From an uncultured Bacteroidales bacterium (GTDB lineage: Bacteria; Bacteroidota; Bacteroidia; Bacteroidales; UBA932): a stretch of DNA of 26,946 bases. A program made the translations under genes and the position numbers. The notes under the pieces were generated by a model. That model saw only the letters and a program-made list of their open reading frames with translations, had not been told where the DNA came from and made no database searches. Below, piece after piece: positions 17,084 through 23,596 of this stretch. Location: positions 1 through 26,946 of the forward strand of contig URDD01000035.1 of assembly GCA_900546395.1 (NCBI GenBank), in the 5' to 3' direction. Every line of letters begins with the position of its first letter. Within the stretch, counting starts at the first letter, position 1.

Positions 17084-18375
17084 ATGAAGAATTTGGTATT
17101 TATTGTTTCAGCTATCTGTCTGTTAGAGTCCTGCTCTTCAACAGACCAACTGGAAGTTCTCCGGTCAAACTTACTTTGAACGGATTGAAACTTTCTTCCG
17201 GAAAGAGTTCGGCTGTCAATGTTCAAAGTAAGTCGGTGCTTTATGTACATCTTCCTGATGGAACGGAAAATTATATCAGCGATTCGGAATCACAATCTGA
17301 TGAGTCATATTATCCGGATGGAGTTTTGGCAGGAGACGAGAAGAGAAACGGAGCACTTTATTCTAAAGGATCTGTAGTACTCAGCGGTGGCGGCCTGTTT
17401 TAGCTTGACGGGAAAAAGAAGCATGGAGTGTCAGTAAAGTCACATCTGACTGTAAGGCCGGGTGTAACAATTGTTGTGAACAATGCTGCCGATAACTGTT
17501 TTAAGGCAGACGGAGATGTCATTGTTACGGGCGGTGAAATCCTTTGCGTAAGTTCAGGGGATGGGGGAAAAGGTATCAGCGCTGACGGTTCATTGAAAAT
17601 GGATGCCGGAACTGTCAATGTCGTGACATCTGGCGGAAAATATGTTTATGATGCATTACTGGATATGGATTCATCTCCTAAAGGAGTCAAGGCAGACGGT
17701 GAAATTATTATCGGAGGAGGCGTACTGAATATTCAGGTAACAGGAAAAAGTGATGGCTCAGAAGGTCTTGAAAGCAAGTCGGGGATTACTGTCAATGGAG
17801 GCAGGATATTCGCTTTTTCAGACAATAATGACGGCATAGACTCAAATGGTAAATTGTTGATAAACGGCGGACTTGTTATTGCTTCCGGAAGTGGAACTCC
17901 GGAGGAGGGATTCGACTGTGACCGCAGTCAGAATTTTATTGTGACAGGAGGTACATTGATAGGAACAGGAGGAGCGGCTATTTCCACATCAACCTCAAGT
18001 AAGCAGAGAACAGTAATATATAATGGAGTAAATGCAAGAAAAGGAGAACTTTTCGTTATTGTAGATGCAGATGGCAATCCTATTTTGAAATATGAGTTGC
18101 CAAGGACGATGAGTGGTATGTCTTTGTTTTTCTCTTCTCCTGAGCTCAAGTCAGGAGTAACATATACTGTATATTCCGGAGGAACATTGGACGGAAATAC
18201 AGCCAATTGGAACGGATGGTTTGAGGATGGATTATATACAGAAGGTGAAATCTTAGGGTCATTTGAATCAGACAATATCAATACAACGGTCGGACAGGGC
18301 AACGGACATGGCGGCGGAGGCCCGGGTAATGGAGGTCCTGGTAATGGAGGTCCTGGTAATGGCAGATGGGGGTAG
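17084..18375 (+). pseudogene. Broken carbohydrate-binding-domain (DUF4353/Cthe_2159-like) lipoprotein
   Basis: Frame 1 starts at 17084 with a lipoprotein signal peptide (MKNLVFIVSAICLLESC) and stops at 17179. From about 17149 a different frame encodes the right-handed beta-helix typical of DUF4353/Cthe_2159-like proteins: VKLTLNGLKLSSG, VLYVHLPDGTENYISD, then GDEKRNGALYSKGSVVLSG. That frame is cut by a TAG at 17401-17403 and continues uninterrupted to 18375 (GISADGSLKMDAG, KGVKADGEIIIGGG, DGIDSNGKLLINGG, EEGFDCDRSQNFIVTGG). Only about 20 residues separate the lipobox from the helix, fewer than I expect for the family, so a deletion probably caused the frame change. CAG to TAG is the simplest source of the nonsense codon. 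The C terminus has tandem GNGGP repeats. No start codon clearly rescues the long 3' frame. Confidence 0.75.
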
Positions 18376-18377
18376 TC

Positions 18378-18446
18378 GGTCCGTCCGACCAAATGGACCA
18401 GACATTTCCCTCCTGGATCCGACATCCTGTCCGACGCGGTCGGATT
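18378..18446. terminator. GC-rich convergent hairpin region
   Basis: Between the convergent stops at 18375 and 18450, short inverted repeats are stacked: GGTCC/GGACC (18378-18382 with 18395-18399), and TCCGAC-GCG-GTCGGA (18430-18444) followed by TTTGATT. Several GTCGG/CCGAC pentamers could form alternative pairs. This is a plausible terminator for the rightward gene, but the T run is poor. Confidence 0.35.
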
Positions 18447-18449
18447 TGA

Positions 18450-19292
18450 TTATTCGACATACTCAATGATATCTCCATATTCATTGAGTATGGCAAATAT
18501 ACAAATACTTTCAATTTTATTTTTTTTGTTGAGTATTATTTTTTTTAGAGGATTTTCTGAACATACAAGGCCAGATAAATTTATATTCTTGCTCAAGTCA
18601 AGTATGGTAAGCCGGTTATAACTGCAGTCAACTTCTTCCAAATGGGTGTTTTTACTCAAATCAAGAGTCGTAAGTAGGTTCTCACTGCAGTCAAGTTCCT
18701 CTAAATCGGTATTCTTGCTTAAATCAAGTGTAGTGAGTCGGTTAAAACTGCAATTAACCCATGTTAAACGGGTATTATCACTAATGTCAAGTGTTGTAAG
18801 CAGGTTTTGGTCGCACTGCAAACCTTTTAAGGCCTTGCATCCGCTTATATCAAGTTCCTTGAGCTTGTTTCCATAGCAAGTCAAAAATAAAAGGGCGGTA
18901 TTATTATTTAAATCAAGAGAAGCAAGTCGGTTCTTATCACAAAACAATTGCTCTAAAGAAGTGAAATATTTTATCTCCTGCATAGATAAAATATTCAAGC
19001 CGGTATCATTTTTATAGTCGAACAAATTAATTATGCGAACTCGCTGTGCTTCATTTGTAGAAATCTGCCCATCTCTGTTTGTATCTATGTCGATTACATA
19101 ATCAATATATTCTTCCCTGTCATAATCAAATATATTTACTTCCCTGACATCCAGTAATGCATGAAGAAAATCAGCGTCTTCAAACAGAATAATTTCTTCC
19201 TCGGAAAGGTCTTTCCCATTACCAATGTCTTTCTTGCAAGAAGCGAGACAAATCACTGTAAGTGACAATGTAAGCAATAAAATCTGTTTCAT
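18450..19292 (-). CDS. Leucine-rich-repeat lipoprotein with EF-hand-like motif
   Basis: A 280-residue secreted lipoprotein. The ATG at 19292 gives a signal peptide with lipobox LASC and a following KK; an upstream GTG (19298) is less likely. A calcium-loop-like motif DTNRDGQISTNEAQ lies at about 71-84 and matches the EF-hand/dockerin pattern D-x-N-x-D-G-x-I-S-x-x-E. About six internalin-like repeats of 21 residues follow, with the pattern LxxLDLSxNTxLxxLxCSxNxLT; the alternating Cys positions (FLTC, LQCD, VNCS, LDCS, VDCS, LVCS) mark the ladder. Such proteins are usually surface-exposed binding proteins. The ligand is unknown. It is convergent with the pseudogene on its left and no partner gene is evident. 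Confidence 0.8.
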   Translation of the reverse strand: MKQILLLTLSLTVICLASCKKDIGNGKDLSEEEIILFEDADFLHALLDVREVNIFDYDREEYIDYVIDIDTNRDGQISTNEAQRVRIINLFDYKNDTGLNILSMQEIKYFTSLEQLFCDKNRLASLDLNNNTALLFLTCYGNKLKELDISGCKALKGLQCDQNLLTTLDISDNTRLTWVNCSFNRLTTLDLSKNTDLEELDCSENLLTTLDLSKNTHLEEVDCSYNRLTILDLSKNINLSGLVCSENPLKKIILNKKNKIESICIFAILNEYGDIIEYVE

Positions 19293-19612
19293 ATTCACTT
19301 AGTTTTAAATTATATTATGCGGAAAGTAATCTTCCTATGGAAAACACTATAAAGATATAAAATGTTTTGCAGACAATGAAGTGTTGTAGCGAAAATTCCA
19401 GCCTGTTCAACATTCTTGTAAAATGGAGTAAAAGACATCTTTCTCCAACTTTCCTTTCTATAGATAATGGGGCTTATCAGTTCTCATACATCCAACTCAA
19501 CGGACGGAATGAGTATGCCACCTCATCATCTGTCAGGAATAAGGACATAAAGGAACCGGTCCATAAGATAAGCCGGGGTTTAAAAGAAGGCAGTGGCCCG
19601 GTTTCCGGATCC
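19293..19612. other. Gene-free stretch at the start of the insertion-sequence graveyard
   Basis: No convincing gene is seen. A rightward open frame at 19367-19669 lacks any family pattern and has low-complexity composition. On the minus strand several short frames (one ending KYVVSETGSGNRATAFF) could be decayed coding sequence but cannot be joined. No TAnnTTTG element was found in the expected position upstream of the LRR gene. Confidence 0.5.
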
Positions 19613-19720
19613 GGTCTCAGACACGACATATTTGCGCCTGCCGTAGGCCTTTTGAAAATAATTCGTTAATTTTGTACCACATAATGAGTTTCCTTTGGGA
19701 ATACTCGACTTTGCTTGCAT
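19613..19720 (-). pseudogene. 35-codon N-terminal stub resembling an IS21-type (IstA) transposase
   Basis: An ATG at 19720 opens MNASKVEYSQRKLIMWYKIN followed by ELFSKGLRQAQICRV and a TGA. The pattern (a short basic start, MWYKI, then EL.SKG..QAQI) resembles the helix-turn-helix N terminus of IS21-type transposases. Nothing downstream continues it. The match is short and based on memory of family pattern only. Confidence 0.35.
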
Positions 19721-19767
19721 TCATAATTCTTGTAGTTTCTAAGAGACAAAATTATGAATGCTTTTTT
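19717..19767 (+). terminator. Strong 12-bp hairpin with T6 run
   Basis: GCATTCATAATT (19717-19728) pairs perfectly with AATTATGAATGC (19750-19761), followed by TTTTTT on the plus strand. It has the form of a rho-independent terminator, yet no rightward gene is evident upstream. On the minus strand one arm contains the start codon of the 35-codon stub, so it could instead hide that start. Confidence 0.6.
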
Positions 19768-19809
19768 ATCCTACCTTTTTAGGGGATTTTACTTTGCTAA
19801 AATCGGGGG

Positions 19810-19989
19810 ATGCAAAGTTACCGATTACACCAGTTGCGCTACCTCTACTCGATGCCTGTCGAACGCATCGTTGCCTACTTCAATGAGAACGGCGGACGTG
19901 GAAGTCGCAAGGGATATGTCTGGGTCATTGCAGCTGTGCACCTTGGGCTTGTGTACTTCTTCTACAATACGTCATCGCGGAGACGCTTA
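19810..19989 (+). pseudogene. IS66-family transposase fragment (central part, internally deleted)
   Basis: The frame from 19810 reads LRYLYSMPVERIVAYFNENG, then after a jump RKGYVWVIAAVHLGLVYFFYN. From family knowledge the first piece matches the IS66 region before the catalytic core, and the second the stretch before the catalytic centre (..YVW.I.. ..LV.FFY..GSR). In an intact protein these lie many residues apart, so there is an internal deletion, and the sequence then loses similarity at about TSSRR. The matching C-terminal part lies 1.2 kb downstream on the same strand. Confidence 0.55.
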
Positions 19990-19992
19990 CTA

Positions 19993-20226
19993 TTAAAGTG
20001 CGGCGACAATCTTACGGACATTCAGCATCTCGCAGAATATACTATCAGCATACGCATTATTGCGATACATTGCCAAGTCTTTTTCGCCGACGACCATACA
20101 GGGAAAATCCTTTTCGTCCGCCGGATTGATTACGGTGCGGACATCTTCTTCGGGTATAGGTAAGCAGGAGGCGACTTCATCTTCAACAAAACAATAAGCT
20201 CCGTTAGCGGATGTAGCCGTCCACAA
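19993..20226 (-). CDS. Hypothetical protein fragment, 77 residues
   Basis: I do not recognise this frame. It has no ATG start; TTG at 20226 is the first plausible initiator, and the open frame runs a little further upstream (DNALKGVIL before the TTG). Features: an acidic composition, the stretch ASCLPIPEEDVRTVINPADE, and a C-terminal helix ending FCEMLNVRKIVAAL. It lies 23 bases downstream of the small membrane protein. It sits between two pieces of IS66 and may be a truncated passenger or a remnant. Confidence 0.35.
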   Translation of the reverse strand: MWTATSANGAYCFVEDEVASCLPIPEEDVRTVINPADEKDFPCMVVGEKDLAMYRNNAYADSIFCEMLNVRKIVAAL

Positions 20227-20249
20227 AATAACGCCCTTGAGAGCGTTAT

Positions 20250-20456
20250 CTATTTCTTTTCTTGTCTCTTTTTGTTAGCCTTATCCAGCCCGATTTGAAC
20301 AAATGGCCAGATAATTGCCCAAAACACGCCGCTAAACAAATATGCCTTGATTGGATACGCTGTCCACGATAACAGCGAAACAAGGCCTTGGATACCAACG
20401 CCTACAAAAAATGAAACAACTACGAGTATGAGATAGTATTTGGTTTCCTCTTTCAT
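20250..20456 (-). CDS. Small two-helix membrane protein
   Basis: A 68-residue protein starting at ATG 20456. It has two hydrophobic segments (YYLILVVVSFFVGVGIQGL and AYLFSGVFWAIIWPFVQIGL) and a strongly basic C terminus (KANKKRQEKK), a typical inner-membrane hairpin with a cytosolic tail. No family is recognised. A TAnnTTTG element at 20490-20497 could drive it; that element overlaps the stop codon end of the IS256 remnant. Confidence 0.6.
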   Translation of the reverse strand: MKEETKYYLILVVVSFFVGVGIQGLVSLLSWTAYPIKAYLFSGVFWAIIWPFVQIGLDKANKKRQEKK

Positions 20457-20489
20457 GGTTCAAACTGCAATTATTCAGGGCTAATATAA

Positions 20490-20497
20490 CAAATTTA
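20490..20497 (-). promoter_or_regulatory. Bacteroidales -7 element for the small membrane protein
   Basis: The minus strand reads TAAATTTG (TAnnTTTG), 34 bases before the ATG at 20456. It begins in the ancestral stop codon of the IS256 transposase remnant, so the element may have supplied the promoter. Confidence 0.35.
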
Positions 20498-21157
20498 CAG
20501 CAAACTGTATCTATCTCCGAACTTTATTGCCAGCAGCTGTGAGATAATACCTCAGTTCGGGATAGGCATCGTCCATTTTTTGCGGACGTTGCGGTATGCC
20601 AGATAGACGAGTTTGGTCAAGGCAGTGTCGTTCGGGAAGCCCTTTAGGCCATCTATGCAGGCAATCATTATATTCTTGACGCCCCTGTTCTGCAGGTCTG
20701 TCAACACGTTCAACCAGAAGTTGGCACCCTCGCTCTTTGAGACATACATACCCAGCAGATCCTTGTGGCCTTCCTTGTCGATACCGAGCACATTGTAGAT
20801 GGCTCTGGGCACTACACGGTTCTTCTCATCCATGACTTTGTAATGCACAGCATCAAGCCAAACGATAGGATAGACTTCATCCAGGCTACGGTTACGCCAA
20901 GCCTCAAGCTCAGGCAGTACCCTGTCGGTTATTGAACTGATAGTCTCGGCCGATACGGATGTTCCGACCGTCTCTTCAAGCCAGTTGCTTATGTCTCGTG
21001 TGCTTGTTCCAAGGGCGTACAGGCCAATAATACGGTCAGCCATACCCTCAGACAGCATAGTCTCTATCTTCTTGACAAACTGGGGCTCGAACGAGGCATC
21101 ACGGTCTATCGGAGTTGTAACCGTAATATCGCCCACAGGTGTCTGGACCTGCTTCTG
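20495..21157 (-). pseudogene. IS256-family transposase, 5'-truncated with in-frame internal deletion and nonsense codon
   Basis: From about 21154 leftward the frame reads KQVQTPVGDITVTTPIDRDA and ADRIIGLYALGTSTRDIS, then ETISSITDRVLPELEAW, VWLDAVHYKV (first catalytic Asp) and IACIDGLKGFP (second Asp). It jumps directly to NDTALTKLVYLAYRN and KKWTMPIPN, which in intact IS256 proteins lie near the C terminus. The block with the catalytic Glu is therefore missing, by an in-frame deletion of probably 120 or more codons. A TGA at 20552-20554 stands where Trp is expected, after which 18 more codons continue in frame to a TAA at 20495. The first part of the gene is lost where it abuts the IS66 fragment. 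Confidence 0.8.
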
Positions 21158-21158
21158 C

Positions 21159-21380
21159 AGGTACATATCCTTGTCCAGAAAGAACTCCCTGTTCTTCGGC
21201 AGCCACGCCGGAGCGGAGCGCGGATGGATCTTCTACTCTCTCGCATGTTCATGCAGGCTGCACAAGATAAACTTCTTCGAGTACCTCACATACATACTCA
21301 AAAGAGCGGATGTCTTGCAGAGGTCCGCCACACTGGAAGCGTACAGAGAGATACTTCCAGACCGATGGAAAAAGAACAAG
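21159..21380 (+). pseudogene. IS66-family transposase fragment (C-terminal part)
   Basis: The plus strand reads RYISLSRKNSLFFGSHAGAE, then YSLACSCRLHKINFFEYLT and AYREILPDRWKK. This matches, from family knowledge, the conserved C terminus of IS66 transposases (R..SLGRKN.LF.GS..GA.. ..YSL..SC.L..... .L). It starts exactly where the IS256 remnant ends, indicating a nested insertion or recombination junction near 21155-21160. A hairpin terminator follows at 21378-21400. Confidence 0.7.
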
Positions 21381-21400
21381 CAGGGCCAGAGACCCTGCTT
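21378..21400 (+). terminator. Hairpin terminator after the IS66 C-terminal fragment
   Basis: AAGCAGGG (21378-21385) and CCCTGCTT (21393-21400) form a perfect 8-bp stem, followed by TTCTT. Confidence 0.65.
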
Positions 21401-21515
21401 TTCTTATGCTGATCGGCATACGGCATCCTGGAGAAGCTTACTCTTGAACACCTCCATCTTCAGCATCCAACTATCATTCAAATAGACCTTGAAGTACAAT
21501 ACGGCACAAACAAAT

Positions 21516-21546
21516 AGCCTCCATAACTTCAAGAGTTACAGAGGCT
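21516..21546 (-). terminator. Terminator of the truncated GGGtGRT gene
   Basis: On the minus strand AGCCTC (21546-21541) pairs with GAGGCT (21521-21516), with further inner pairing (GTAACT/AGTTAT). This lies 25 bases after the stop of the GGGtGRT remnant and is followed by ATTTGTTTG. Confidence 0.55.
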
Positions 21547-21570
21547 TTAAGTGGTATATAATCTATAAGA

Positions 21571-21747
21571 TTATTTGTTCAGTGCCTGGGCCACATCCAC
21601 AGCACAAGCAACAGTACATCCTACCATAGGGTTGTTACCTATTCCGAGGAAGCCCATCATCTCAACATGAGCCGGAACTGATGAAGAACCTGCGAACTGT
21701 GCATCACTGTGCATACGGCCCATGGTGTCGGTCAGGGCGTGGGTTGT
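21571..21747 (-). pseudogene. 3' remnant of a GGGtGRT-family gene
   Basis: The last ~58 codons read THALTDTMGRMHSDAQFAGS, then SSVPAHVEMMGFLGIGNNPM and VGCTVACAVDVAQALNK before TAA (21571-21573). From memory this is the conserved C terminus of the GGGtGRT protein family (PF14057), a widespread Bacteroidales protein of about 330 residues with unknown function. Upstream of about 21747 similarity ends abruptly in AT-rich DNA, with no start codon and no GGGTGRT motif, so the 5' four fifths of the gene are missing here. Its natural terminator is still present. The break marks the edge of the AT-rich cassette region. Confidence 0.7.
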
Positions 21748-21987
21748 TGATAGTAGATTAAAGTTTAATTTACAAATAATTGATTTTCAATCTAATATAA
21801 GTGTTAGAAAGAATTTCCGTCAATAAAATTGGTTGGTTTCTTAATTTGGTTTGATATAAGCCACAAACTCATTGTCTTAATTCCTCATTCTCCAGCCTAC
21901 GCCATAACATCCCGATTTTTCTATTTATTACCCCACCCCTCACGAAATTACAGTGCCGATAACAGAATAATATATAATGAGATAGTT
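21748..21987. other. AT-rich junction region between the GGGtGRT remnant and the cassette array
   Basis: No gene is seen in these 240 bases. The composition shifts sharply to A/T from 21755 (AAATAATTGATTTTCAATC and similar). No copy of the TGACAA/TTGTCA repeat was found here, and no clear terminator for the gene ending at 21988. Confidence 0.5.
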
Positions 21988-22602
21988 TTATTTTATACAA
22001 ATCCAGTTGGTCTGCCTGCCTTTGTTATAGTATGCCCACCTGCTGAATCTAATTTTACCATACCAGCCATAGCCGTAATTCCCTGTATCAAGATTCACTG
22101 CCGTGTAGCATATCTTGGACAGTTCCTTTGCAAAATCAAATAAGGTCATAGGTGTGGCGGATTCTACTATCATCAATAAGCATTCATCCTTGCTTTCGTT
22201 GCATAGTGCCCTGCGGATTCGCTTTCTGCTATCATCGTGCATCCTTGCCCTGCCGTTCTTCACAAGTACTGTCTGCTGGAAACCGTTGTCAGAATGCCAG
22301 CTTCCAGATATGACAATCCCTTTTGCAGGATGAAGCGATATTCTCTCCTTGCGTGAGGGTGTTCCGTAAATCTTTCCGCCCATCCGATACTCTCCCTGTA
22401 TCGTCCCGTCCTCATTCGTATAGGCTGCTGGTATCATCAACAGTGCATCCTTGTCATACTGGCTTGTAAATATCAAATCCTTGCCCTCCTTTATCGGAAT
22501 TATTGCCAATGAATCATCATCAACCGATATGATACTGAACAAAAGAATCACCCCAGCTAATATTCCGAACATCCATGGAATCCACTTTATCAGTCGTTTC
22601 AT
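21988..22602 (-). CDS. Phosphodiester-glycosidase-like (NAGPA-like) membrane-anchored protein
   Basis: A 204-residue protein with one N-terminal membrane anchor (WMFGILAGVILLFSIISV). The outside domain resembles the phosphodiester glycosidase (NAGPA, PF09992) fold: AAYTNEDGTIQGEYRMGGKI early, IVISGSWHSDNGFQQTVLV in the middle, and MTLFDFAKELSKICYTAVNL near the end. The usual NLDGG is NLDTG here, and the protein is shorter than most members, so catalytic function is uncertain. It is the last gene of the leftward array. A 41-bp shortened copy of the array repeat lies 30 bases upstream of its ATG. Confidence 0.5.
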   Translation of the reverse strand: MKRLIKWIPWMFGILAGVILLFSIISVDDDSLAIIPIKEGKDLIFTSQYDKDALLMIPAAYTNEDGTIQGEYRMGGKIYGTPSRKERISLHPAKGIVISGSWHSDNGFQQTVLVKNGRARMHDDSRKRIRRALCNESKDECLLMIVESATPMTLFDFAKELSKICYTAVNLDTGNYGYGWYGKIRFSRWAYYNKGRQTNWICIK

Positions 22603-22631
22603 TTTTACTTCTTTAACGCACTATAAAAGTA

Positions 22632-22672
22632 TGACAACTTTTGATAAATCGTTCTTTTGAAAAATCTTGTCA
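22632..22672 (-). repeat. Array intergenic repeat, copy 1 (41 bp, shortened)
   Basis: It starts TGACAAGATTTTTC and ends ATCAAAAGTTGTCA on the minus strand. It lacks about 9 bases that include the GGTATATAA core found in the other copies. It begins 3 bases after the stop of the DUF805 gene. Confidence 0.85.
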
Positions 22673-22675
22673 GCA

Positions 22676-23524
22676 TTATGCCAGAGGATTGCCATATTTA
22701 TTTGCTTCTGCTTGTCCTTTCACAAATAGCATCCAGATAACATAAAATGGTATCAGCTGCCACCAGCCATTATGCCCCAAATCATGACATCTTTTAGCGT
22801 TTTGGGCGAGACCAATCCAGCCTAATACTATGTAGACAATAAAGTAAATCATTAACCCTGTCTGTCCAACATCATTCATTGATAAGTTAATGACAAATTC
22901 CATTATTATACTTATTGCTGTGCAAACAATATATGTTATCCAATATTCAGTACGATTGATTCTACCTTTAAAAGAGAAAATTTTGCGTATTCCTTTCGGT
23001 GTGTTTTCTATTATTTGAGGTCGACATACAAATTCCTTCTCTATCAGAATTGCAAATTCGTCAGCAGTATCACATTCCTTAACAAAACCATAATTGCCAT
23101 GCCCGTCTAATGATATTGAGCCAAGTACCCAATCAATTTTTTCTGGTACCAATATATCATCCGACCTTTCCAGAGTATAATATGCTGCATTAGCCCTTTG
23201 ATATCTATGCATAAGAATTGCTCCATACTTTGCTAAAGGACTTCTATAGGGTTCTGGGAATGTATATATGACTATTCCATGAGTGGCATCTATTCTTATC
23301 CATTTACAACTAAAATCATTGAAATCAAATTCAAAATCTGAACAATAGGTTGCCAACAGGCATTCCTTTATAAAATTCAAGTCCAATAATTCCTTTAAAG
23401 AAAGGTCTCCTGCTTTATAACTTTCTAACAACTGAGGAATAAATTTATATTCAAGTTCGTATAGCGACAAAATATGCTCTTGTATTCCTGTTGGCGCATT
23501 TCCTATTTCATTGTACTGTTCCAT
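22676..23524 (-). CDS. Protein with unknown N-terminal domain fused to a DUF805 membrane domain
   Basis: A 282-residue protein. The ATG at 23524 lies 3 bases after a repeat copy; an in-frame TTG at 23533 lies inside the repeat and is rejected. Residues 1-180 form a mixed soluble domain of no family I recognise (LEYKFIPQLLESYKAGDLSL, TLERSDDILVPEKIDWVLGS). Residues about 185-280 are a DUF805 domain: FSFKGRINRTEYWITYIVC, two further membrane segments, then the signature NAKRCHDLGHNGWWQLIPFY and NKYGNP. DUF805 is a small membrane domain of unknown function; fusion to a large soluble domain on its N side is uncommon as far as I know. Confidence 0.75.
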   Translation of the reverse strand: MEQYNEIGNAPTGIQEHILSLYELEYKFIPQLLESYKAGDLSLKELLDLNFIKECLLATYCSDFEFDFNDFSCKWIRIDATHGIVIYTFPEPYRSPLAKYGAILMHRYQRANAAYYTLERSDDILVPEKIDWVLGSISLDGHGNYGFVKECDTADEFAILIEKEFVCRPQIIENTPKGIRKIFSFKGRINRTEYWITYIVCTAISIIMEFVINLSMNDVGQTGLMIYFIVYIVLGWIGLAQNAKRCHDLGHNGWWQLIPFYVIWMLFVKGQAEANKYGNPLA

Positions 23525-23527
23525 GTA

Positions 23528-23577
23528 TGACAACTTTTAATAAATTCTCCTTTATATACCCTTTGAAAATTTTGTCA
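23528..23577 (-). repeat. Array intergenic repeat, copy 2 (50 bp)
   Basis: Minus strand: starts TGACAAAATTTTCAAA, core GGGTATATAAAGG, ends ATTAAAAGTTGTCA. It lies 19 bases after the stop of the preceding gene and 3 bases before the ATG of the DUF805 gene. Confidence 0.88.
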
Positions 23578-23596
23578 GAACCTATCTCAATTCAAT

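Noticed and set aside
17401..17403. In-frame TAG as a recoded sense codon
   Set aside because: TAG is used as a normal terminal stop elsewhere (glpK, the receptor gene, the LytTR regulator), and the same gene also has a separate frame break. Pseudogenisation is simpler.
18458..18492. Perfect 10-bp inverted repeat CATACTCAAT/ATTGAGTATG
   Set aside because: It lies inside the last codons of the LRR gene (ILNEYGDIIEYV), has no T run, and is probably a by-product of similar codons.
19367..19669. Rightward 100-codon open frame
   Set aside because: No family pattern, no promoter, and unusual composition; it sits in IS debris. Mentioned only as part of the gene-free stretch.
19815..19850. tRNA-like D-arm sequence on the minus strand (TAGCGCAACTGGT)
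   Set aside because: No acceptor stem, anticodon or T-arm can be formed around it; the plus strand reads as IS66 coding sequence here.
21748..21987. An attachment site in the AT-rich junction
   Set aside because: No direct or inverted repeat pairing with another place in the window was found, so an att site cannot be supported.
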